A stretch of DNA of 31,948 nucleotides from NCBI GenBank assembly GCA_030685235.1, contig MU839305.1, positions 1 through 31,948 on the forward strand. The letters are read 5' to 3'. The notes under the pieces were generated by a model. It made no database searches. It worked only from the letters and a program-made list of their open reading frames with translations, and was not told the DNA's origin. Positions 21,919 to 31,790 of this stretch are shown piece after piece. The stretch is from Copromyces sp. CBS 386.78. Its lineage: Eukaryota > Ascomycota > Sordariomycetes > Sordariales > Sordariaceae. A program made the position numbers and the translations under genes. Each line of letters opens with the position of its first letter. The stretch's first letter is position 1.

Positions 21919-22260
21919 CCCCCCATTTCTCTACGCAGACGCTGAGGTGACTCTCCTTAAAGGTGATAAGACGTTCTTTTTGCTGTTCTTGAACTGCGCG
22001 TTTGAACGGAGACTGAAGACCTTCCCTAGATCAAATGATGTCTCATGGACTCTGCTGGATGCGCTGCCGAGGTATCTCGTTGCTTGTTAGAGTCCCGGGT
22101 CTTGTCTAAGTATCTCTACTGACACCGTCATATCACAAGCCACAATTCTGGAAGACCTTTAAATCTTCGAATGTCTCGTGCATTTGTGCGTGGCTGATGG
22201 TCTCTATGCTGTACATACTCCGATCCTGCATCATCATGCATTGTGAATCTTCGGGCAGCA

Positions 22261-24114
22261 TCATCTAGACACGACTTCCGCCAAGTATCCATTGACTGGC
22301 AAGTTCAAGTTATGACCCCGTCTCTTAACAATATCAACCTCCTCTGCCGCTTCTGGGAACTTCAACCGAACACCCGGCTCGAAAATAAGACAATGCGTCG
22401 AGCCGCCATAGTGGAACTGTACATCAACCAGTCAAGCATCTGTTAGCAAACCATCTCAACATCCTCACACACTTCGGCAACAATGACTCTGATCGGGGAA
22501 CTCACCATGCCGATCTCCTCCCCCTTCTCCACCGTATAACCCTCCCTAACCGTAACCTCACAACTGCTCACCTCCGCCATGCCCACCGCCACAAACACCA
22601 CCGTGCCCAACCGCCTATCCCTCGCGCGTATGTACACCAAAGCCCTGGTGCCCATCTGGCAGAGATACCTCTGGCTTCGATCCGGCGCCGAAGGATCCAG
22701 TTGTTGTTCGTCCTCTTCCTCGTCCACCCCTTGCTGTTGTCCCTCCCCAGAGTGGCGAGACTGGCGAGCGACTAACCCAGGACAACCAGCAAAGTAAGTC
22801 CCTTGTATCTTCCTCACTTTCTCCACCACTCCCGAAACAGGCGCGTGCCAGCGATGGTAACTCAGCGCTCCCAAAAAACCTTGGTAGATTGTTCCGCCTT
22901 CGAACCGCATCGCCTCTCTCAGCTCTTCGTTTCGTTTTCGTCTTCCTCCTCCCCCTCCTCTCTCTCGCCCACATCCGTGTCCGAGTCCCCTCTCCTCGCC
23001 GACTGCAAACCGCCGAGAATGGTAACCAAACTGTAAGGCTGCCCCTTGACCCAGAACTCATTGTGCAGCTTGACTCCGCGCTCGAGCGCTACGGGGGTCG
23101 ATTCGCAAGCGCTGACTATGACCCCGTCGTCGGAAGGGGAAGCCATGGGGCGGATACCGGGCCGGAAGCGGCGCGTAAAAAAATCTTCCCAGGAGGTGAA
23201 CCCGTGCGTGGGATGGAGCGGGTTGGAGACGAAGAGATCGTGAAACTGGGGATGGGGACGAGGTTGAGGGTCGGACTCGGCGGTGGTGTCTGTTCTTCTT
23301 GACCCGGGATCGGGCTCGGAGCTGGTAGACGTGGTGGTAGTAGGCAGATAGGCGGTAGACACAATGGCGTCGAGGGCGGTCGGACTCAACCAGCCAGTCG
23401 GGGACGAATTGAGAACGGTCGTGGAGGCGGGGGAACAGAGGAAGTTGCCGTAGGCGGTGAGGATGTCGCAGAGGTGGGCGTTGACGTCGGGGCGGTGGAG
23501 GACGAGGAGGCCGGCTGGGGTTGACATGGACCAGTTCTTTTTTTGCGGGAGTCAGCCTGCGACGACAACGGGAAATGGCTGGGACGCCAAAGAAACGGGA
23601 GTTGAAGCGGGGCGGTAATATTACGGTAACGTACCAAAAGGGCGTTGAAAGGAAAGCCAATTAGTCCCTGCTGGCCTGGTGTGTCGTAAAGCCATACCGG
23701 CCCCTGTGCGAGTTGGTCGTTGAAGGCGCAAAGGAGTTCCATCCAGTTACGAAGCCGTGGACCGCCGGTAGGACTTTTGTCGTAAGGAGGCGCAGTTGGG
23801 ACCTGCTGCAGCATCTGGGTGAAGAGTGAACGAACTTCGGAGTTCTCCTCAATGAGATCCCAAAGACCCTTGACAGAATCATGCAGCTCTTCTCTAGAAA
23901 GAATTGGAGTCTTTTGTCTGTGGCTTACAGTGACTGGCCATGTCCGTTCGGAATGTTGGGAATACGTCTTTGCTGACGGTACGTTGTAGGCGCGTTGATG
24001 GTGATCATGCAATGCATTGTTGTTACTGGAATCTGTAGTGTCCGTACAGGAAGATGTTTCAGCCTTTGCTCGTCCTTCTAGTACATTTTTATCTTGGGGA
24101 TTCAGAATGAGCAT
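22261..24114 (-). CDS. Phosphatidylserine decarboxylase-like proenzyme (PsiD-type)
   Basis: Exons on the minus strand are 24114-23635, 23536 to about 22919, a following segment to 22506, and 22416-22261. The introns are 23634-23537 (GTACGT donor, GCTGAC branch) and 22505-22417 (GTGAGT donor, TGCTAAC branch), both phase 0. The N-terminal part (SVKGLWDLIEENSEVRSLF, then GLIGFPFNALL joined to NWSMSTPAG) matches the extra domain of fungal PsiD-type decarboxylases. The catalytic part has SPSDDGVIVSACES, then YHRWHAPVSG with the expected His, and FHYGGSTHCLIF in the last exon. GGST is the self-cleavage site whose Ser becomes the pyruvoyl cofactor. Substrate could be phosphatidylserine or an aromatic amino acid; it cannot be decided here. 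A frame change in a GA-rich tract near 22920-22970, between ILGG and EELREAMRFEGG, needs a small intron or means a frameshift. No membrane anchor is seen. Confidence 0.8.
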
Positions 24115-24649
24115 CTTGAAGGTAGAGGTAGGACAAAGAGCAATGTGTTTATGAGATCAGCAATGGCGTGGGGAAAGTGGTTCGTATATATCATCATTTC
24201 CGACATAGCTCTGTCTATGAAGCCAACTATGTGACTCATCATCTTCGCAACATTGTAACTATGGCTCACTCTAGGTCGCACCCGTTGTCGTACATTGCCT
24301 GTCTAAGACATAAAAGGGGCCGAGACTGTCGAGACATCAGTCCGAAGGCTACCTACCATGGGATCTAGGCGCTGTTCCATCTTCAGCTGTGATGTTTGGT
24401 TTTACTTCGATGGCGCTCCACAATCTTCACCATCTCTATGAGCTGATGTCGATCTGCGGATTCCCCTTACCCTGTACAACAAGGGAGCGAGTTCCGATTC
24501 GCCAGATCGTTCGGGAAGATCTCTTGATGATGATGCGGTGTGACCGACGTCATTCAGCTTCCCTTCAGCAATTCCTACGGTACACAAGAAACAGAGGACA
24601 CTTGTCGAAGGAGCGAGTGTTGTATACCTAGGTTATCGTGGACTAGGTA
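24115..24649. other. Intergenic region, no gene seen
   Basis: It lies between the decarboxylase start and the 3' end of paralog B. Only shadow frames occur. Confidence 0.4.
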
Positions 24650-24868
24650 TCATGACACCAAAGACATCCTCCACAGAAACGAAGCCAGAACAACGCCGAA
24701 CTCCACACACTTTACCAAACAGTATGCCCTCCGAATCATCCACAAGGTCTTCTGTGTAGCCCTAAAGCAATAAAAGTTTGGTCTCCAACCCCTCACCAGC
24801 TGGCCAAACTCATTAGCATAATCATTAGAAGGCCCTTTCAGTTTCCACAACTCCTCAACCTTCAGCAT
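24650..24868 (-). pseudogene. C-terminal relic of paralog B in a shifted frame
   Basis: A 72-residue frame starts with an ATG that overlaps the paralog B stop codon (ATGCTGA, 24868-24862). It reads VEELWKLKGPSNDYANEF, then GQLVRGWRPN; the YANEFGQLVRG segment resembles YASELALLVPG near the C-terminus of paralog A. Its end contains VEFGVVL, encoded by the motif shared with the C and D 3' flanks. It is most simply read as the old C-terminus of B, cut off by a one-base frameshift or an unseen intron. Confidence 0.5.
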
Positions 24869-26083
24869 GCTGATCCATTGGCTGCTGGACGAAATGGGAT
24901 TTGATGCTCGTAGAAATCAGCAAAGATTTGCTGGTCAACCAAGCTCTGCTCGTCGTTCGAAAGCTCATCGTTCGAAAGCCCCTCGTTATTCATGCCTTTC
25001 TTGTCGTTCTCGTTTGGAAGCTGCAGGTTGCTCAAAACCTGCCCGCTTGCCGTAGCCTCTGCCTCGTCCAACTTCTCTTCATTATAGTTTATCTCCTGAC
25101 CGACATCCACCTGACCCTCCGCCGGCCTGATAATCTCAACCGGCGCCTCCTCCATCACCACATCGACCGTTGGATCAGGTCTTTCCAAGGCTGCTTCCGA
25201 TTCCTCGGCCATGCGCGTATCACCATCTCCCGCAGCCTGTTCCTCAATGAAGGCAGAAACGCCCTCCGGAATTGTCTCCACGTCCATCTCCTCGTTGCCG
25301 ACGAAGTACGCATTTTTCCTGCCCGCTTTCCGGCGGCACCGCTTCGCAAAGTCCCGGGCACACTTCATCTTCGCATAGGTCCCCGGCAGCCATTGGAGGT
25401 ACACCCTCACATTGATACCGACAATGTTGCAAAGGCTGTGCGAGAGCTTCTCGATCAACTTGACAACTTCCAGCTGCGCCTCCCTTCCATCACCCTCAAT
25501 CGTACTGGGATCATCGATGTTGTTCAGCGTCTCAACGCAGCTCACAAACACCTTTATGGTCGCCTTCTTCGGTTTCAAATCGTCTGGCAAGAAGCGCAAT
25601 CTCTCGTCCGCGATGTATAGCGCCTGCGCAACAGCCAAGCCGGAAAGCCTCTTCTCGTTGACCACCTCGGGGGAGGAGGCGGGCATGTACCAAGCCATTC
25701 TTGCAAGTTTGCCATGGTAAGAAACGACGGAGTAGGCGCCCGAGGGGTAGGATATCTTGGGGCAATCGGCGCCGGTGAAGAGAGCCATCCAGACGTGGTT
25801 TTTCGTTGCGTTGCGCTCTTGGTTTAGGGCGAAGCCAACCGTGGCCATGGCTCGGTCTTTGGTTGCGTTGTCGCAAACGCCTGGGCCGCCGAAGATTTGT
25901 CCGCAGAATTTGCTCGATGATTTGGATCCTGGGCCGCCGGAGAGGTTTTGTTAGCATGCTGAAGGTGAAGGGGAGGACTTTGCAGTTTGCGCGCGCGTTG
26001 CATGGAGCAGTGCGCTTACCTGACACTTTTTCTGAATCCCGGCTCTCAACCGGGACCGGCTTGCTTTCCTTTGCGTCGGCCAT
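24862..26083 (-). CDS. Paralog B: RNase H-fold protein lacking catalytic carboxylates
   Basis: Exon 1 is 26083-26020, the intron 26019-25929 (GTAAGC donor, TGCTAAC branch, CCCAG acceptor, phase 1), and exon 2 is 25928-24862, giving 376 residues. Residues about 68-225 carry the fold: MALFTGAD, GAYSVVSYHG, ARMAWYMP, SGLAVAQALYIADERL, ATIKVFVSCVETLNNI, then VRVYLQWLPGTYAK followed by CARDFAKRC. The WLPG...AxxFAK segment is the clearest match to the RNase H WVPGH...ADxLAK region. The four acidic positions appear as Gly, a non-acidic helix residue, Ser and Arg. The C-terminal half is acidic and disordered, with repeats of the form LSNDE. Upstream of the domain a segment GQIFGGPGVCDNATK matches GRIFGSGPADNAIK in paralog D. 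The C-terminus ends early relative to A. Function is unknown. Confidence 0.75.
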
Positions 26084-26897
26084 GGTGAGTGCAAGCTGGT
26101 GATGGTTGGCGGAGAATCGGGTCGAGTATGTATCTCTAGTTCTCAAAGTTGGAGTATGCGCGTGGCAAGCCGGTGCTCAGTTGTTGATGGGAAGTTGGAA
26201 ACGAACAGATGATTCCTTCAAGCGTGGAAGAAGAGGAAACCAAAAAAATGTCGGTTGAAGAAATGGATGGAAATTGTTGCTTGTTGGGCAGTTGCGCGGG
26301 GCACGCGGCGAATCCATAAAGAGTCTTGTCGAAGCACTGACGCATCCCGTCCCACTGCACCATTCACTGACCAAACTTTGAGGACCCATCCACCCAAGAC
26401 GAGCACACATAGGTAGGATGAAAGGCGCCGACCATAATCGCAGATGGTCAACCAGGCCCAAGAGAAACCATTGAACTGGGTGTCAAGAATGGCATCTGGA
26501 TATAATGCTGTGTCCGATTTACCGTTGGAACAGACGAACTCGAGGACGGAAAGAAAGAAATAGCAACATTTTTGATGTGAAATAACTTCACTTCTGATTG
26601 ATGTCTTGGCGGTGTCGTGATCAACAAAGTGAACGTGAACGAAGGCATCACGATGGAGGAGAATGGTAGTGATCTTGTTGATAGAAGGAGGGGAAAAGGG
26701 AAGAGAGGGAGAGCCTGGGAAGCCTCTATACAAGTACATGTGTGGCTCGATAATGCCAAGAATTTCATGTTGCTCAACAGGACGAAGGCACTGGTTCGAA
26801 TTCAAGACTCCGAGTCCCGTCGCTCTGCATGTGCAGGTGCAGATGCAGGTGCAGATGCAGCGTGGTGGGAATTGGCCCAAGTGACAAGTGGGGGTTA
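26084..26897. other. Intergenic region, no gene seen
   Basis: It includes the presumed promoter of paralog B. A short hexamer-like run of GTGCAGATGCAG units is visible at about 26831-26862. No coding region is supported on either strand. Confidence 0.4.
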
Positions 26898-27178
26898 ATA
26901 AGTCAGAACTTTGTGTTATGTTTGCATCACCCCCCGGAAAGGGACAGTGGCCGAGCGGCGTGGAGTGTAGCTTTGCAAACTCCCGGGGCTACGGTGAGGT
27001 GTGTACCCCTGCCTGCATGTGCCAATATAGCGGCCAGTCTGGGGCGTTGATGCTAAGCCGTAGCAGTATCGTCACCTGGCGTCTTCCGGCTACGCAAATA
27101 AGGCTCTTCTACTCCTTTCCAGTTGCGATACGTCCCACGTTCGAACCACGCCCTTTCCACCTCTTTTTTTTTTTTTTT
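26898..27178 (+). ncRNA. tRNA-derived Pol III-type repeat, copy S4 (best preserved)
   Basis: It starts near 26936 with GGAAAGGGACAGTGGCCGAGCGG, a near-perfect A box. The core is at 27076-27122 (CTG/CAG, GCGT/ACGC and AAGG/CCTT pairs), a B box CGTTCGAACCA lies at about 27139-27149, and an uninterrupted run of 16 T at 27163-27178 would stop Pol III. The 5' GGGAC can pair with GTCCC just before the B box. The upstream 38 bp match S3. Of the four copies it has the most intact promoter boxes and terminator, so it is the best candidate for a transcribed one. Confidence 0.65.
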
Positions 27179-28764
27179 GCACTTTTTTTCTTCATGTTAT
27201 TGTCCCAGACAGCGCTTTTTGGTCCATTCAGCTAGTGCCTGCGAAGACAATCAAGTTCTTTTTTCTTTTACTTTCCCTTTTATGTCAGTTGTGTTCCCCT
27301 TGTTGTTTACTTATGTTGTTCGTTACTATGCTCCTCTCTTGGAGTCTTTCTTAACTATCATCAGTAGCTTTACTTGTCGTGAGGTGATCTCACTTGTACT
27401 CATGTCTGTCTTCCTACGTTGCGTGCTTCTAGTATGTGCGTGATATGCAACGCCCTGCACATGCTGTAAGACGTCCTAGTTTATGTTTGTTCCCATCATT
27501 ACCACACCGACCGGGTTGAGGTTCATGTCATGTGTTTACACGTTCACCTCGTTGAGTTTGCCCTTTTCATTGTTATTGGTGGGTTTGTTGGTTGTTCCTG
27601 AATGTTGCAGCCTAGCTTCCAGAGGCGATTGAACCGTGGAATGCTTTGGACCATGGTGGTCTGTTGAACACAATGCGAGTTCTTCTGATCTTCGAACTCG
27701 ACAACACATTTTATGGCTATTATCGTTCGAACTTCGAAAAGGAATTTGTGCCGAAGGCCGACGGATGCACCGTTCACTGGTATCTGAATCGCGTCTCCAA
27801 ATCCGCCCAGTGACATTTGTAAGCTTTGGGGCGGCTGGCATCAACTGTGATGGATTCCATTCATGGGTCCCATTCGCTGGTATGGTTACGATGATTCAGG
27901 TTCTGTGCTTAGCCTGGCTCCCTCCCAGAGCTCAGGGTATGATAAAACCCAATCTTCCCCATCGAGCCTTCTCTTCTAGAATTTGCTTCCGTCTTCAATT
28001 GTTGGTTGGTCCTGCACTTAGGCAGGTATGACTGTGCCATGCTCCACTCGTGCCCTTCAGCACTACAATTCTAGCGCTCTAAACTTCTTACCATTCTTTC
28101 ACCTCCTCCCTTCCTCTCTCCATAGGGGATTCATTTCAGTCGTGTACACGTTTGCTTTTATTGTTCTTGGTTCGTAATGTCACCCAACTTCTTGCTTCAA
28201 GTTAGCTGCGTAGGACTGTCTTTGCTCTTCGTACGCAACCTTGAGTACGCCGTGAAAAGTGTGCGTTACCTCCTCTTGTCATCAAAAGATCGAGGTCTCG
28301 TACCGCTCCTGCTCTACACCTTCCCTTCACGGACTCAACAATGCTCTTCCCGCCCTCGGAGACTGCCCAGGTGCCAGTTTGTACCAACTGCCGGGCCGTC
28401 GACACCCGCCACAAAGTACGTGTACTTCATCCCATATCGATTGCGGGCGGAGGAGCCCTAGGCTTCCCACCGTTGACGTATGCCGCGGCGGCATTCAATG
28501 ACTGAGAGGTAGTGAAGGGCTCCTTGGCGGTTCAGCCCCATACCGACGGGAGGGACTGCCCCCATCTTCCCCAAACGATGTCTTTTTTCCAAACAGCAAC
28601 TGAACAGAGCAGCCTCGAGTGAACTTTCGCGATCACTTCTTCTGCCATCCGCGAAGTCACACTTTCGCGCAAGCACTCTCATTACTTGACCCACCAGTTC
28701 TGGATAGCAACCTGATCAATTCACAATAACACGCGCTTGATCGGCAGAAGACAACAACATCAAC
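27179..28764. other. Intergenic region, no gene seen
   Basis: T/C-rich sequence follows S4, then mixed sequence up to the start of paralog D. Only shadow frames are present. The final 300 bp should include the paralog D promoter and 5' UTR. Confidence 0.4.
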
Positions 28765-30223
28765 ATGGAAGACGGCGACGAACGCGGCCTCAGCCCCGCA
28801 GCTGTTCAGAACGGTCGGAGGCAAACCCGCGCGGCGCAAACCACAACTTCCCATACAGGTAAGTACCTATCTAGTCCATTTTCATAGGGATTCGCGATAG
28901 CTTCTGCGTTCTCAATCCCGACCTCGCGCTATTCATACTATACTCGGACTGCTAACATCGATGATGCTCAAAGGTGACAAATCCACAATCGGATTTCAGG
29001 GAAGAATATTCGGCAGTGGTCCTGCCGACAATGCTATCAAGCATGAAGCGATAACCGCTCTCCATCAAGCTGAAGAAGAGGAGCGCAGACCGATTCCAGG
29101 CAAGGTCACCATGGCCATCTTGACAAGTGCCGCTTGCGCTCCACCGCCTGCAGACTCTGCAGCGTACTCGGTGTTGTACAACGTGTATGCGCCGAACCAC
29201 AATGACCATTTGAGACCGGCCGAAATGGCGTGGTACTTACCCTCCACAGGTAACATCCTTCTCTGTGCAGTTGTCGCAATCGCACAGGGAATCCACATTG
29301 CAAACGAGACATTGCGCGCTCTCCCAACCACGAACCAGCGACCGGAGAAAGCGTCGATCAAGATCTTCACGAGTTTCAGCGGAGCGCTCCGCAGCATCAG
29401 TGACCCCAGAAGAAACCGCAGGAATTACGACCACTTCATCTACCATCAAGCCATTACCTTGGTCCACAATCTCTCGAGGGAACTGGGCAACATCACCGGA
29501 ATTGAGGTGGAGTTGGACCTACATTGGTTGCCGGTCGTATATAACGGCCCGGCCACGGAGACCGCAAAGGAATGCGCAACAGTAAAGCAGGAGGACATGT
29601 TCTCGCTTGGTATCGGTCGCAAGGCAGCTTCGGACATGCCAAGGAGCATAGCCTTGGTAGTGGAACAATGGCTCGAGACGAAGAAATCTACCAGGTCCAT
29701 GCCGACTACCTCAACGACGTCCTGCACCACGCCCTCTCTTGCTTTCCCTGGGCCTTACATTCCCGTCGTCATCAAGACCAACGAAGACTCGACCATTCCC
29801 CCGGTCTCTCTCAAAGTCTCTCCCGGTACCGACCAGCCACTGTGGTGGCGCGATCTCGGCCCTTTCAGTCTCTCTACCGCATCTGCAGCGGAGGAGGAAG
29901 TAGTCTCGGTGTTTGAAGCAGAGGGAGAGGAGTCGTTGCTGGAGGACATGGAGGAGCCGATGTCTGTCAATGTCACCGATGAGGCGCAGCAGTCTCCGAG
30001 CCGGGAGCCGGTCCCTGTCAATCAGCATAGTCCACCTGACAAGGAAGTCCGTATCGGATGCTTGCAGCGCGAAATTATTGCTCTCCGCGAGGACATAAAC
30101 AAACAGGAACGGCTGGTGGATGAAAAGGTGCAGGAGTTGCGCCAGTTGGCGGGTGAGCATACCTTGGTATGGCTCGCTTCCTTTTCTCATGAGCAGCCAT
30201 CGTTCTTGCGGCGTTACCTATAA
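28765..30223 (+). CDS. Paralog D: RNase H-fold protein lacking catalytic carboxylates
   Basis: Exon 1 is 28765-28858, the intron 28859-28973 (GTAAGT donor, TGCTAAC branch, CAAAG acceptor, phase 1), and exon 2 is 28974-30223, giving 447 residues. Residues about 75-230 show the fold: VTMAILTSAA, AAYSVLYNVY, AEMAWYLP, VVAIAQGIHIANETL, ASIKIFTSFSGALRSI, VELDLHWLPVV followed by ATETAKECA. Acidic positions of RNase H read Ser, a non-acidic residue, Ser and Thr. The linker is Thr/Ser/Pro-rich, carries WWRDLGP (also in C) and an acidic stretch. A C-terminal coiled-coil-like segment (IGCLQREIIALREDINKQER) matches paralog C. A GTGAGC after QLAG (about 30152) could be a donor, so the last 20 residues are uncertain. 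Function is unknown. Confidence 0.75.
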
Positions 30224-30408
30224 TATGGTATGGGAGGGAGCGCTTGTGATAATCAAGCAATGATGGTGTATGTTTGTGGCGTTGGATGACTTTGACCATT
30301 TACCGATGCGAGGTTTGCGAGAGATCAAAGCTGTGTGGCGTTTGCCCTGTCAAGGACATGTCAGTTGCTTTTTTCTGGACCTTCTGTCGTTGTCCGTATG
30401 GCTACGGA

Positions 30409-30432
30409 GTATAGAGTTCGATATTGTCTGAC
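30409..30432 (+). other. Motif shared by the 3' flanks of paralogs B, C and D
   Basis: It reads GTATAGAGTTCGATATTGTC, about 190 nt after the paralog D stop. Its counterpart in the displaced C flank differs at a few positions. It could be a 3' UTR element or the remnant of once-coding sequence. Confidence 0.45.
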
Positions 30433-30659
30433 TAAGGAGACTCTGGCGTGGTTAGACCTGTAGGCTATGCTGTTGTTGTTGGAGTACTTTGAGGATTTTA
30501 CAAGGCAGGTGTTTCTGGTTGAGAAGCCTCTATGGTTTGAGGTATGAAAAGGGCATATGGATGTTGTTCCAAACATTTTGTTCATATAGTGACATTCGAA
30601 GGAAAGATGGAGTAGGACGATTGTACAGAATGTGTAAGATTTTCTATGAAGAAGAGATT

Positions 30660-31270
30660 ACCTAAGAGGGTAATCGGTAGCCCAGATTTTAGCTGACCGC
30701 TGACCCAGGTCAGCCGCGGTTAGCAACGCGATCGGTAACTCACTCCGGTCATTTATACCAAATTTTAGCACTCGTCAACCGGTTAGCACAATTGACCCAC
30801 CCGCGCGCATATAGCCAACCAAATCGCGCGCATCTTGTTGACTGCGGTCAGCACGAAAAGGCTGCTTTTTTCGTAAAATTTCGTAATCTTGGTACGCTAC
30901 GCTAGATTTACCACCTTATACCCAATATATTTCTGGTACAAATGCTAGTACATTGCCCAATGCTATATACCTTTTATAAAGTCAATTATAATAACCTTCT
31001 GAATATTATAATAATGCTTCGCCGCATTACGAAGTCGAACGAAATCGCCTAACGCATACGTAAAATAAAGGTTACAATCGTTTCATTAGTCGTAATCCTT
31101 CTTATAATACATTTTAAGCCCCTTATCCCTATAAATCTTAACTTATTAAAAGGTATATTCGTTACGAAGGACCTGTTAACTAGCTACGGCGGTCAATTCT
31201 AATCTCTAATTCGAATATACGTAGGGACCTTCTTTATACTAGTTATATAATTATAGTATAATAACGATAT
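30660..31270. mobile_element. Unclassified RIP-affected repeat remnant
   Basis: A GC-richer head (30690-30860) with inverted copies of GCTGACC/GGTCAGC leads into AT-rich sequence with RIP-like composition to about 31270. The palindromic head looks like the terminus of a DNA transposon. No transposase motif could be read, so the class is open. Confidence 0.45.
30692..30724. repeat. Inverted GCTGACC/GGTCAGC cluster
   Basis: Two copies of GCTGACC are followed by GGTCAGC and GGTTAGC (a C-to-T variant), separated by CA and CGC. A further GACTGCGGTCAGC lies at about 30840-30852. The arrangement could form a hairpin or mark a terminal inverted repeat. Confidence 0.55.
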
Positions 31271-31670
31271 TATTGAAACGCCCATGCCCAGAGGAGAGGA
31301 GATGCGCTGGGCCCACCAGAGGTGTCACGGGGAAAACGCACCAAAGGTCGCGGTCCGTGGGCCCGCCATCGACGCGAGGAAGGCGCGGCGGTTCTGTCTA
31401 TCCGGGTCCAATGTGCAGAAAATTCCACGTGCGCCAAGATCCCAAAAAGGAAAATGTGTCGTCATCAAGACACAGTCTGAATAGCACGGACAAGAATTTT
31501 GATAAATATACATTTGGATTAATACCGCTCCTCAACGAAAGAATGCATCCAAATGAAAAAACCGTCAAAATGTTCGCCTCAATTAGGCGGTCATTTTGGT
31601 ACTTTTTACATCGTGGTACGAGGCTTGGTGGTTGAGAAAAATCGAAAAGAAGAGGTTTTTTTTAGTTGGA
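31271..31670. other. Unassigned sequence, no gene supported
   Basis: A 120-codon open frame (31273-31635) covers most of this interval, but it has no recognisable domain, and overlapping frames are open as well. I do not call a gene. Confidence 0.35.
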
Positions 31671-31673
31671 ATG

Positions 31674-31790
31674 CGACCATGAATGCGACCGCGGTAAATG
31701 CGATTGCGGTGAATCCCGGCCGACCGCGGTGAGTCTGACCGCGGTGAATGCGACTGTGAAGGATGTGACTGTGGATAGTCGGTAAAGATA
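31674..31790 (+). repeat. Degenerate minisatellite of GAATGCGACCGCGGT-like units
   Basis: Five to seven imperfect units of about 15 bp containing GCGACCGCGGT or TGTGACTGTGG-like variants follow each other. Several variants differ by C-to-T or G-to-A changes. Confidence 0.55.

Noticed and set aside
24901..25620. Plus-strand open frame of 239 codons
   Set aside because: It is the antisense shadow of paralog B exon 2, with Leu/Arg-rich composition typical of a shadow frame.
26218..26880. Minus-strand open frame of 220 codons upstream of paralog B
   Set aside because: It overlaps several other open frames, has no domain, and runs through a CTGCAC hexamer repeat; coding status is unsupported.
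26936..27178. A true tRNA-Ser or tRNA-Leu gene at S4
   Set aside because: The A and B boxes are about 190 bp apart and no anticodon arm or acceptor stem of tRNA shape can be drawn; three similar copies exist, so it is a tRNA-derived repeat.
31273..31635. 120-codon open frame near the right end
   Set aside because: No domain is recognisable, other frames overlap it, and it is surrounded by repeats.
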